NCBI GenBank assembly: GCA_002437115.1
Contig: DJOD01000022.1
Coordinates: 1-38,409, forward strand
Origin: Prevotella sp. UBA6447
Lineage (GTDB): Bacteria; Bacteroidota; Bacteroidia; Bacteroidales; Bacteroidaceae
Length of the DNA: 38,409 nucleotides
Direction: 5' to 3'
Shown: piece after piece, positions 24,641-32,301 of the stretch
Position numbering within the stretch: position 1 is the first letter of the stretch
Layout of the letters: every line of letters begins with the position of its first letter
The notes under the pieces: generated by a model
Seen by the model: the letters and a program-made list of their open reading frames with translations, nothing else
Told to the model about the DNA's origin: nothing
The model's database searches: none
Made by a program: the position numbers and the translations under genes

Positions 24641-25347
24641 CAAACGATAACGACACCATCCGAGCGCTGCTCGATCGATTTATGTCTGGCGAGACCTCGC
24701 GAGAGGAAGAGCGCCGGCTGGCACAGTGGTTTCGCGACCACCCGAAGGTGGCCGACGATCTGGAGGACTACCGCCTCATGTTCGCCTATTTCGATGAGGG
24801 CATGCCCCGGCAGGACGCCTCGCGCCGCCGCAAGCCCTGGCTCTATGCGGCTCTTGCTGCTGCGGCCTCACTGGCCCTGGCGGTCACGTTGGTGCGGCCC
24901 GGTGCCCCGGTGCCCAGTTCGCCTGTGGCCATGACGCGGCCTGCCACCCACGCCGACACGCTCGCCACGCCTCCGGCCCCCGCCTTGCAGGCCGACACCC
25001 TGCCCATGAAGGAGGAGGCCGACAAGCGCCCCATGCGCTATCGCCGCCACCGCTTCACCCCCGCGCCACCCAAGGTGCTGCTGGCAGAAGTCATCCCCGA
25101 GGCCGAGCCCTTGCGCGTGTCGGTGCCCACCGAGGAGCCCCAGTGCGAGGAACCGCTGTTGGCGGCAGCTCCCATGACCGACGCCGAGCGACAGGCCATG
25201 TTGGCCCAGGGGAACCGACAGGCCGACGAGGCGCTGCGCCAGTTGGAGTTGGCACAGCGGCAATTCCTGGAGGAGGCCATGGATTCGCTCAACAACCAGT
25301 TGGCCAGTGCCATGGACGACGAGGAGAATGAAAATGACGTCTATTAA
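24637..25347 (+). CDS. Probable anti-sigma factor, single-pass membrane protein
   Basis: The 236-residue protein starts at the ATG overlapping the ECF stop codon. Residues 1-65 are charged and helical (IRALLDRFMSGETSREEERRLAQWFRDHP), resembling the cytoplasmic part of FecR-like anti-sigma factors. One membrane segment follows at about 68-87 (LYAALAAAASLALAVTLV). The periplasmic tail is rich in Pro, Ala and Glu, ending with a helical, Gln-rich stretch near 180-225. There is no zinc-binding HxxxCxxC motif and no recognisable FecR sensor domain. Role is inferred mainly from the overlap with the sigma factor. Confidence 0.72.
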   Translation: MTNDNDTIRALLDRFMSGETSREEERRLAQWFRDHPKVADDLEDYRLMFAYFDEGMPRQDASRRRKPWLYAALAAAASLALAVTLVRPGAPVPSSPVAMTRPATHADTLATPPAPALQADTLPMKEEADKRPMRYRRHRFTPAPPKVLLAEVIPEAEPLRVSVPTEEPQCEEPLLAAAPMTDAERQAMLAQGNRQADEALRQLELAQRQFLEEAMDSLNNQLASAMDDEENENDVY

Positions 25348-25364
25348 CTAAAAATAATCATTAC

Positions 25365-26231
25365 ATGAACAAAAGAGTATTAAGAAATCTGCTGGTGGCT
25401 TGCGTCTTGGTGCTTTCCTCAGCACAAGCCATGGCCCAGAAGCCAGTCCAGTCTATGCAGGATGCCTTCGCCCGTTTCACGGAGAAGCTGGTGAAAGACC
25501 GTCAGACAACCCTTGTCAACAGCAGCAGTTATGACGAAGGATATATCCGGGAATACCATTTCCAGACCCAGGTGGCGACCGTGAAGAAGTTTGACGAGAC
25601 CATGATGGACAATGCGGCATCAGCCTACTCGTCCTTCATGAAGGGCGAGGGGCTCGAAGCACGCGACAGGGCGAGCCTCAGCCTCTCCTATGGCGAGAAC
25701 AACAAGAAAAGCTACGACATCAGCTATGACCGCAACTACAGTTACAATGTCCAGCTGTTGCGTGACCCCAAGGACAAGACCAAGCGCTACGCCTATGTGC
25801 TCGTGTGGAAAAAGAGCGGCGACAAGGCCGAGGGTTATGCGCTGAGCATCTACGGCCATGATCCGCAAGTGAAGGTGTCTGAGCTCGACGATGCAAGGCT
25901 CATCGGGACACCCAAGAGCAGCGCCGAGTTTGTACAGGCGTTCAGCAATCTGAGGACGCTCTTCGTCAAGCAGAACGACGAGATGAAGCGCGACTTGCAG
26001 TTTGGCCGCAACTTCGGACGGAACACCAGCGACAAGCTGCCCATGCTGACGGCAGTCGCCAACAAGATGCTCGTCCTCTGCGCCAGTTACGGAAGTCTGC
26101 TCAACAATGCCGACGGCCAGCTCGTGAGGCAGACCCTGCAGGAACTGCAAAAGGCATCGGGCGACAAGTATGTGGGCGATCTCATGCGAGCTTGCAGCTC
26201 GGCCCTGGACATTGTCAAGTCCAAGCCATGA
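25365..26231 (+). CDS. Exported protein of unknown function in the ECF operon
   Basis: This 288-residue protein has a clear signal peptide (MNKRVLRNLLVACVLVLSSAQAMAQ) and no membrane anchor or lipobox. The mature part contains repeated Tyr-rich strands (YDEGYIREYHFQ, SYDISYDRNYSYNVQLL, KRYAYVLVWKKSG) and a helical C-terminal third. I do not recognise the family. It follows the anti-sigma gene by 17 bp, so it is probably the periplasmic third member of the sigma/anti-sigma operon, either a target or a sensor. Confidence 0.7.
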   Translation: MNKRVLRNLLVACVLVLSSAQAMAQKPVQSMQDAFARFTEKLVKDRQTTLVNSSSYDEGYIREYHFQTQVATVKKFDETMMDNAASAYSSFMKGEGLEARDRASLSLSYGENNKKSYDISYDRNYSYNVQLLRDPKDKTKRYAYVLVWKKSGDKAEGYALSIYGHDPQVKVSELDDARLIGTPKSSAEFVQAFSNLRTLFVKQNDEMKRDLQFGRNFGRNTSDKLPMLTAVANKMLVLCASYGSLLNNADGQLVRQTLQELQKASGDKYVGDLMRACSSALDIVKSKP

Positions 26232-26278
26232 GCCATTGATGGAATCCACCTTATAGTAAATGAAAATACAAACAAGTG

Positions 26279-26321
26279 GGGCGCAAGGGTTGCGGTGGCA
26301 GCCGTTGCGCCCTTTCGTTTT
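26279..26321 (+). terminator. Intrinsic terminator of the ECF operon
   Basis: GGGCGCAA (26279-26286) pairs with TTGCGCCC (26305-26312), with a GC-rich internal segment, and is followed by TTTCGTTTT. It lies 47 bp after the preceding stop codon. Confidence 0.7.
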
Positions 26322-26330
26322 AATGGATAT

Positions 26331-26375
26331 TGCACAAACAGTACGTTTTGTGCACAGCCTTGTGGTTTTTGTGCA
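26331..26375. promoter_or_regulatory. Three TTTGTGCA copies upstream of etfB
   Basis: TGCACAAA at 26331-26338 forms an inverted repeat with TTTGTGCA at 26347-26354 (8-bp spacer), and a further TTTGTGCA lies at 26368-26375. The last copy ends 5 bp before the -33 element. The arrangement suggests a binding site for a dimeric regulator that is not in this window. Confidence 0.45.
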
Positions 26376-26380
26376 TTTTG

Positions 26381-26412
26381 TTTGGTAGGCAAGTAAAAAG
26401 TTCGTAATTTTG
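26381..26412 (+). promoter_or_regulatory. etfB promoter
   Basis: TTTG at 26381-26384 and TAATTTTG at 26405-26412 are 20 bp apart, a good Bacteroidetes promoter. The etfB ATG is 42 bp downstream. Confidence 0.75.
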
Positions 26413-26454
26413 CTTTCAGTTATTTCGGAAATATCACAATTATATATCATTTAT

Positions 26455-27336
26455 ATGAAATTGAAAATTGTTGTGCTTGCCAAGCAAGTACCTGACACAA
26501 GAAATGTGGGCAAGGATGCCATGACAGCCGAAGGCACCGTCAACCGTGCCGTGCTGCCCGCTATCTTCAATCCCGAAGACCTAAATGCCCTGGAGCAAGC
26601 GCTCCGCATTAAGGATCAGAATCCAGGCTCCACGGTCACCATGCTGACCATGGGTCCCCCCAGAGCCGGTGAGATCATCCGCCAGGGTCTGTATCGTGGA
26701 GCTGACGACGGCATCCTGCTCACCGACCGCAAGAGTGCCGGTGCCGATACGCTTGCCACGTCTTACTTCCTCTCGCAGGCCATCGCCAAAATCGACCGCG
26801 AGCAGGGGCACGTGGACCTCGTGCTTGGCGGACGCCAGGCCATCGACGGTGACACTGCGCAGGTAGGACCACAGGTGGCACAGAAGCTCGGCCTCAACCA
26901 GGTGACCTATGCCGAGGAAGTGGTCAAGGTAGAGGACGGCAAGGCCACCATCCGCCGCCACATCGACGGAGGCGTTGAGACGGTCGTGGCTCCGCTCCCC
27001 GTGCTCATCACCGTGAACGGGACCGCTGCTCCCGCGCGCCCCTGCAACGCCAAACGCGTCATGAAGTACAAGTATGCCACCTGCCCCATGGAGCGCAAGG
27101 GCGATGAGCCTTGGGGAGATCTTTACGCCACACGCCCCTACCTGACGCTTGGACAGTGGAGCATCGCCGACTGCGGCGCCGACTATGAGCAGTGTGGACT
27201 GGCTGGCTCGCCGACCAAGGTGAAGGCCGTGCAAAACATTGTGTTCCAGGCCAAAGAGAGCAAGACGCTCACCAGCAGCGACGCTGACGTGGAGAGCCTC
27301 ATCAAGGAATTGTTGGACGAAAAGATTATTGGCTAA
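26455..27336 (+). CDS. etfB: Electron transfer flavoprotein beta subunit
   Basis: EtfB, with EtfA, carries electrons from acyl-CoA dehydrogenases. The 293-residue protein begins MKLKIVVLAKQVPDTRNVG, typical of EtfB, and has ILLTDRKSAGADTLATSYFLSQAI and VLGGRQAIDGDTAQVGPQVAQKLG, the conserved nucleotide-binding region of the family. The ATG at 26455 was chosen over one at 26410, because the earlier codon overlaps the -7 box. It is followed by etfA (6 bp) and an acyl-CoA dehydrogenase gene, presumably one transcript. Confidence 0.95.
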   Translation: MKLKIVVLAKQVPDTRNVGKDAMTAEGTVNRAVLPAIFNPEDLNALEQALRIKDQNPGSTVTMLTMGPPRAGEIIRQGLYRGADDGILLTDRKSAGADTLATSYFLSQAIAKIDREQGHVDLVLGGRQAIDGDTAQVGPQVAQKLGLNQVTYAEEVVKVEDGKATIRRHIDGGVETVVAPLPVLITVNGTAAPARPCNAKRVMKYKYATCPMERKGDEPWGDLYATRPYLTLGQWSIADCGADYEQCGLAGSPTKVKAVQNIVFQAKESKTLTSSDADVESLIKELLDEKIIG

Positions 27337-27342
27337 GTAGAT

Positions 27343-28365
27343 ATGAACAACGTTTTTGTATATTGCGAGATAGAAGGCACTACTGTAGCCGAGGTATCTC
27401 AGGAATTGCTCACCAAGGGCCGCAAGTTGGCCAACCAGTTGGGGGTGGATCTCGACGCCGTGGTGGCAGGTACAGGCATCAAGGGCAAGGTAGAGGATCA
27501 GATTCTGCCCTATGGTGTCGACAAACTCTTCGTCTTCGATGCTGAGGGTCTCTTCCCTTACACGTCGGCTCCCCATACCGACATCCTGGTCAACCTCTTC
27601 AAGGAGGAGCTACCGCAGGTGGCCCTGCTCGGCGCCACTGTCATCGGGCGTGACCTCGGACCGCGTGTGTCGTCATCGCTGACCAGTGGCTTGACAGCCG
27701 ACTGCACGCAGCTTGAGATTGGCGACTATGACGACAAGAAAACAGGCAAGCACTATGATAACCTGCTCTACCAGATACGTCCAGCGTTCGGTGGAAACAT
27801 TGTGGCCACCATTGTCAACCCCGACCATCGCCCACAGATGGCCACCGTGCGCAGTGGCGTCATGCAGAAAGCGCTCTATGACGGCAAGGCCAAGGGCGAA
27901 GTGGTCTATCCGGATGTGGCCAAGTATGTGCCTAAAGTCGACTATGTGGTCAAGGTCATCGACCGCCATGTGGAGGCTGCCAAGAACAACTTGAAGGCCG
28001 CTCCAATCGTGGTGGCTGGTGGATATGGTATGGGAAGCAAGGAGAACTTTGACCTGCTCTTCCTGCTTGCCAAGGAGCTTCACGGTGAAGTGGGCGCCAG
28101 CCGCGCTGCCGTAGATGCCGGATGGGTGGACCACGACCGCCAGGTCGGGCAGACGGGTGTCACCGTCCACCCCAAGGTTTACATCGCTTGCGGCATCTCC
28201 GGACAAATCCAGCACATCGCAGGCATGCAGGACGCTGGCATCATCATCTCGGTCAACAACGACCCGGATGCTCCCATCAACAAGATTGCTGACTATGTGA
28301 TTGTCGGCAATGTGGATGAAGTCGTTCCGAAGATGATTAAATACTACAAACAGAATTCAAAATAA
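27343..28365 (+). CDS. etfA: Electron transfer flavoprotein alpha subunit
   Basis: EtfA is the FAD-binding partner of EtfB. The 340-residue protein has the N-terminal EtfA domain and the conserved C-terminal FAD domain: PIVVAGGYGMGSKENFDLLFLLA, GASRAAVDAGWVDHDRQVGQTGVTVHPKVYIACGISGQIQHIAGM and INNDPDAPI-type IISVNNDPDAPINKIADYVIVGN. It is translated 6 bp after etfB and stands 62 bp before the dehydrogenase. Confidence 0.96.
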   Translation: MNNVFVYCEIEGTTVAEVSQELLTKGRKLANQLGVDLDAVVAGTGIKGKVEDQILPYGVDKLFVFDAEGLFPYTSAPHTDILVNLFKEELPQVALLGATVIGRDLGPRVSSSLTSGLTADCTQLEIGDYDDKKTGKHYDNLLYQIRPAFGGNIVATIVNPDHRPQMATVRSGVMQKALYDGKAKGEVVYPDVAKYVPKVDYVVKVIDRHVEAAKNNLKAAPIVVAGGYGMGSKENFDLLFLLAKELHGEVGASRAAVDAGWVDHDRQVGQTGVTVHPKVYIACGISGQIQHIAGMQDAGIIISVNNDPDAPINKIADYVIVGNVDEVVPKMIKYYKQNSK

Positions 28366-28427
28366 ATGAAAAAGGCAGGCCTTGCCTCATCATGCAGAGG
28401 TATGCCTGCACTCCAAAGCATATAACT

Positions 28428-30158
28428 ATGGCAAACTATTATAGTGATCATCCTGAGATCGAATTCCACCTCCATCACCCACTGATGGAGCGCATCGTGG
28501 AGCTGAAGGAGAGAGGCTACGCTGACAAGGATCAGTTCGCTGACGCTCCCGTCAACTACGCCGATGCCATTGAGAACTACAAGCGCTTGCTCGACATCAC
28601 GGGCGATGTGGCTGCCAATATCATTGAGCCAAACTCCGAAAGCGTTGACCAGGAAGGACCGCACCTGGAGAATGGCCGCATGCTCTATGCCAGCAAGACC
28701 TATGAGAACCTTGATGCCACACGCAAGGCGGGACTTTGGGGCATTTCCATGCCACGCCGCTTTGGCGGACTGAACGTGCCCAACACGGTGTTCTCAATGC
28801 TCTCCGAAGTCATTTCGGCTGCTGATGCCGGGTTCCAGAACGTGTGGTCGCTGCAAAGCTGTATTGATACACTTTATGAGTTCGGTTCCAAGGAACAGCA
28901 GGAAAAGTATATTCCCCGTATCTCGGAAGGCGAAACCATGTCGATGGACCTCACCGAGCCCGACGCTGGTTCCGACCTGCAGCGTGTCATGCTGAAGGCC
29001 ACGCAGGATGCCGACGGCACATGGCGCCTTAATGGCGTGAAGCGTTTCATCACCAATGGCGACTCGGATCTCCACCTCGTCTTGGCACGTTCGGAGGAAG
29101 GCACTCACGACGGACGTGGCCTCTCCATGTTTATCTACGACAAGCGTGACGAGGGCGTCACCGTCCGCCACATTGAGAACAAGCTCGGCATTCACGGCTC
29201 GCCGACCTGCGAGTTGGTCTTCAAGAACGCCAAGTGTGAGCTCTGCGGCGAGCGTCGCTTGGGCTTGATCAAGTATGTGATGAGCCTCATGAATGGTGCC
29301 CGTTTGGGCATCGCCGCACAATCGGTGGGCGTCGAGCAGGAGGCTTACAACGAGGGATTGGCTTACGCCAAGGAGCGTGAGCAGTTCGGAAAGAAGATCA
29401 TCACCTTCCCGGCTGTCTACGACATGCTCTCGCGCATGAAGGCCAAGCTCGATGCCGGACGCTCGCTACTCTACATGACAGCGCGTTACGTGGATATCTA
29501 CAAGGCCCTGGAAGACATTGCCCGCGACCGCAAGCTCACGCCTGAGGAGCGCAAGGAGATGAAGCAGTATGGCCGTCTGGCCGACGCTTTCACGCCGTTG
29601 GCCAAGGGCATGAACTCTGAATACGCCAACCAGAACGCCTATGATGCCATCTCCATCCATGGCGGTTCGGGCTTCATCATGGAGTACAAGAGCCAGCGTC
29701 TATATCGCGACGCCCGCATCTTCTCCATCTATGAGGGTACGACGCAGTTGCAGGTAGTGGCTGCCGTGCGTTATATCACCAATGGCACGTATCTCAACAT
29801 CATCAAGGAGATGCTGTCTGAGGAGGTTGCTGAGGAACTTCGCCCGCTGAAGGAGCGTGTGGCCAAGATGGCTGACCGCTACGCTGAGGCCGTTGAGAAA
29901 GTGAAAACGTCGGGCAACCAGGCCGAGCACGACTTCTTGGCTCGTCGCCTCTACGACATGACTGCTGACGTGATCATGTCGTTGCTCATCCTCTCTGATG
30001 CCACAAAAGCTCCGGAGCTCTTTGCCAAGAGTGCCCAAGTCTATGTGCGTGCTGCAGAGGAGGAGGTCGTGGGTCATGCCGCTTATGTCATGGCTTTCAC
30101 TGCCGAGGATCTGAAAAACTTTGTCGCCGAAGAGCCCAAAGGGGCTGAAGAGGCATAA
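28428..30158 (+). CDS. Acyl-CoA dehydrogenase, long form
   Basis: This flavoenzyme oxidises an acyl-CoA and passes electrons to the EtfAB pair encoded just upstream. The 576-residue length is longer than classical 380-residue enzymes and includes a C-terminal helical extension after about residue 450. Visible are TEPDAGSDLQRVMLKATQ (FAD/substrate region), FVNGAR-like MNGARLGIAAQSVGVEQEAYNEGLAYAKEREQFGKKI, and the catalytic glutamate Glu436 in SIYEGTTQLQ. The ATG at 28428 was chosen over an earlier in-frame one at 28392, whose extra residues do not look like the family. Chain-length specificity cannot be told. No thiolase, crotonase or hydroxyacyl-CoA dehydrogenase gene is nearby. Confidence 0.93.
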   Translation: MANYYSDHPEIEFHLHHPLMERIVELKERGYADKDQFADAPVNYADAIENYKRLLDITGDVAANIIEPNSESVDQEGPHLENGRMLYASKTYENLDATRKAGLWGISMPRRFGGLNVPNTVFSMLSEVISAADAGFQNVWSLQSCIDTLYEFGSKEQQEKYIPRISEGETMSMDLTEPDAGSDLQRVMLKATQDADGTWRLNGVKRFITNGDSDLHLVLARSEEGTHDGRGLSMFIYDKRDEGVTVRHIENKLGIHGSPTCELVFKNAKCELCGERRLGLIKYVMSLMNGARLGIAAQSVGVEQEAYNEGLAYAKEREQFGKKIITFPAVYDMLSRMKAKLDAGRSLLYMTARYVDIYKALEDIARDRKLTPEERKEMKQYGRLADAFTPLAKGMNSEYANQNAYDAISIHGGSGFIMEYKSQRLYRDARIFSIYEGTTQLQVVAAVRYITNGTYLNIIKEMLSEEVAEELRPLKERVAKMADRYAEAVEKVKTSGNQAEHDFLARRLYDMTADVIMSLLILSDATKAPELFAKSAQVYVRAAEEEVVGHAAYVMAFTAEDLKNFVAEEPKGAEEA

Positions 30159-30178
30159 CGCTGAAAATCAATAAATCG

Positions 30179-30213
30179 AAAAAGAGCACCGAATGATATT
30201 CGGTGCTCTTTTT
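30179..30213. terminator. Bidirectional intrinsic terminator
   Basis: AAAAAGAGCACCGAA (30179-30193) and TTCGGTGCTCTTTTT (30199-30213) form a perfect 15-bp stem with a 5-nt loop. Flanking A and T runs serve both the dehydrogenase operon and the convergent rsmD operon. Confidence 0.93.
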
Positions 30214-30253
30214 CATTACCTTGTTAGGCAAGACAAGGGGGTTCCCCCGTAGC

Positions 30254-30784
30254 CTATTGGAACAACGTGAAGTTTACGCTGCCATAGTTGCGGTGGTCTT
30301 GGAAGTGTGGGCTTTCTGAGAAATCATGTTGCTTGCCATGTTCAAAGACGAACAATCCACCTTCTTTCAGCAGGTTGTGCTCAAAGATAAGGTCAGGGAC
30401 GGTAGGCAGCAGGTCCAGTGCATAGGGTGGGTCGGCAAAGATAAAGTCGAACTGCTCATGGCATGATTTGATGAACCGGAATACGTCGCCACGTATGAGA
30501 ACATCAGCGTCCGTTCCTATTTTTCTCATACATTGGCTGATGAAGCGAGCATGGTCACGATCTGCTTCCACGCTCACTACACGGCTGCATCCTCTCGACA
30601 ACAACTCCAGCGAGATGCTACCCGTGCCCGAGAAGAGGTCGAGCGCGCTCGCATCATTCAGGTCGATGTATCCGTTGATCACATTGAAGACATTTTCTTT
30701 TGCAAAGTCGGTAGTAGGTCGCGCTTTAAATGTGCGTGGAATGTCGAAGTGGCGGCCTTTGTATATTCCGGTGATTATTCTCAT
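30254..30784 (-). CDS. rsmD: 16S rRNA (guanine966-N2)-methyltransferase RsmD
   Basis: RsmD methylates G966 of 16S rRNA during small-subunit assembly. The 176-residue protein starts MRIITGIYKGRHFDIP, with RPTTDFAKENVFNVI, the SAM-binding motif ALDLFSGTGSISLE (motif I at residues 49-55), VVSVEADR, and the catalytic DPPY at 118-121. It is the last gene of a minus-strand operon, 21 bp after the DUF3822-like gene, and ends before a shared terminator. Confidence 0.94.
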   Translation of the reverse strand: MRIITGIYKGRHFDIPRTFKARPTTDFAKENVFNVINGYIDLNDASALDLFSGTGSISLELLSRGCSRVVSVEADRDHARFISQCMRKIGTDADVLIRGDVFRFIKSCHEQFDFIFADPPYALDLLPTVPDLIFEHNLLKEGGLFVFEHGKQHDFSESPHFQDHRNYGSVNFTLFQ

Positions 30785-30805
30785 GTTGAGGGATTGATTA
30801 TTGGT

Positions 30806-31594
30806 TCAGTACAGGTAGAGCGTGAGCAGGTCGAACGTGATGCCGTGCACTTGCGTGAGCGGCGCGCGGTTGAAGTCGGCTGCGGGATTGATCACCGACA
30901 CCTTCTCCACATAGAGGCGCAACGCGCTCGTCAACTTTTCTTGTGCGGTGATGGAACCCGACAGGTACAGCTCGTCTTTCTTCTGGTCGAGTGCCAACTG
31001 CTTCCATACGAAGAGAATGAAGTAAACTTCGTCCTTGCTGTGTTTTGCTTCGAAGCTGTTGGTGAAGATGAATCGGTTGCGCTCGAAGCTGAATACCTCC
31101 ATCCTGCCGTCGTGGAAATGCACGAATAGCTTGCGCTTGTTGCCAATGAAGTTGCGGTGGTGAAGATAGCTCCACACGGGGCGCATGAGCGCGGAGAACT
31201 TCACATCCTGGTAATGGTCTTCAACCACCATTTTCAGGTCTTTGTTGACAGCGAAGAGAACTACCGTGTTCATTTCGGGCAACACGTTGCTCATGACAAC
31301 CGCTCCCTCTGTGTCGGGGTAGCTGTGGTGGTAAAGGGTGTCGGCATCGGCTTCCTTAAACTCCTCAAGGGGTATGAGCAGGGTAGGAGTGTCGACAAGT
31401 ACCAATGCGCGATTGGCAGCCACCTGCAGCAAGTTGGCCGTCTTGAAGGCGTCACGCAGGTTGGCGGCCATCGAAACGCCACTCTTGGCCGTGTAGGGCT
31501 CAAAGGCCACTTGGGCTGTCGATTTGCTGTCGGCGATGGCAAAGGCGAGCGAACCCTTGCTCACGCGGATGGTTATTCTGGGTAGGATGTTCAT
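30806..31594 (-). CDS. DUF3822-like protein
   Basis: This 262-residue soluble protein has no signal peptide or membrane segment. Its features (RITIRVSKGSLAFAIADSKS at the N-terminus, a central ARANLR-type helix and repeated strands such as NTVVLFAVNKDLKMVVEDHY and VFSFERNRFIFTNSFEAKHSKDEVYFIL) match, as I recall them, the DUF3822 proteins that neighbour rsmD in Bacteroidetes. These are thought to have an actin/ASKHA-like fold. Biochemical function is unknown. It lies 27 bp after the small anchored protein gene and 21 bp before rsmD. Confidence 0.75.
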   Translation of the reverse strand: MNILPRITIRVSKGSLAFAIADSKSTAQVAFEPYTAKSGVSMAANLRDAFKTANLLQVAANRALVLVDTPTLLIPLEEFKEADADTLYHHSYPDTEGAVVMSNVLPEMNTVVLFAVNKDLKMVVEDHYQDVKFSALMRPVWSYLHHRNFIGNKRKLFVHFHDGRMEVFSFERNRFIFTNSFEAKHSKDEVYFILFVWKQLALDQKKDELYLSGSITAQEKLTSALRLYVEKVSVINPAADFNRAPLTQVHGITFDLLTLYLY

Positions 31595-31621
31595 ATTGTC
31601 GTCCGTGTTGTTGTTGCTGTG

Positions 31622-32104
31622 TTATTCCCAATTTCCGTGGTTCCCGTTCAGCTCGCTGATGTCTCCAATCTTCAAGCCGGGGTATCGTCCGGCTTCATTA
31701 GCTTCTTCCACGAGCGAGGATATGGCGTGTTTGTCGAGCCCTTGCAGGTAGATGTCGTATGTGGCACCACATTCCATCAGTGGAATTTGCTGTCCGCTCT
31801 TGCCGATGATGGTGGTTGCGGAGAGCGAGAAGCGATGCTTGTCGGTGTAGGGAACATATTGCAACGAGTCTGCCAATAGCTTGCTTTGGATGAGCGTAGC
31901 CCAGTCGCCTGTGTATGCGCCGTGTTGTTTGCGGTATAGCTCCTCTGCCTTTCGGATGGCCATGAGACGCTCCTTGATGGCGGTCTCCCGCTTCTCTTGC
32001 TCTTTCTCAAATCGTATGGGGGCGTTCACGCTCATCCAACATACCACGGCGAGCAGCAGGACGCACATGGCGAGGAGGTAATTATTTTTGAGGTTGACCT
32101 TCAT
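31622..32104 (-). CDS. Small membrane-anchored protein of unknown function
   Basis: The 160-residue protein has one N-terminal membrane segment (about residues 9-26, YLLAMCVLLLAVVCWMSV), then a basic/acidic helical stretch (FEKEQEKRETAIKERLMAIRKAEELYRKQHGAYTGDWATLIQSKL). That stretch resembles the helix and loop of type II pseudopilins, where a long helix is followed by an Ala-Tyr-rich turn. There is no prepilin cleavage site. First gene of the minus-strand operon with the DUF3822-like gene and rsmD. Function not recognised. Confidence 0.7.
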   Translation of the reverse strand: MKVNLKNNYLLAMCVLLLAVVCWMSVNAPIRFEKEQEKRETAIKERLMAIRKAEELYRKQHGAYTGDWATLIQSKLLADSLQYVPYTDKHRFSLSATTIIGKSGQQIPLMECGATYDIYLQGLDKHAISSLVEEANEAGRYPGLKIGDISELNGNHGNWE

Positions 32105-32222
32105 TTTTTCACATTATATTCTTAACTTTGTCTGTGCGGACAGGCGCGAGCTTGGTATGTGCTCTGTCAATACGGGTGCGTGAGAATATGTTTTCAAATT
32201 GCCGAGTGCAGCCTATCTTATG

Positions 32223-32230
32223 CAAAGATA
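32223..32230 (-). promoter_or_regulatory. -7 element of the minus-strand rsmD operon
   Basis: On the minus strand TATCTTTG matches the consensus and is 118 bp upstream of the first start codon at 32104. It forms part of a short inverted repeat, TATCTT/AAGATA (32214-32219 and 32225-32230). No well-spaced -33 element is seen. A plus-strand TAACTTTG also exists at 32123-32130 but is far from the helicase start. Confidence 0.45.
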
Positions 32231-32301
32231 AGAAAAATAAGCTATAAAGAGCTTATGTCAACCAGCCTTTTTTTGAGTTTCAACTTTAACTTTTCTAGCA
32301 A

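Noticed and set aside
32123..32130. TAACTTTG as the helicase promoter
   Set aside because: It is about 170 bp from the start codon and has no TTG partner at the right spacing, so I left it as a weak possibility only.
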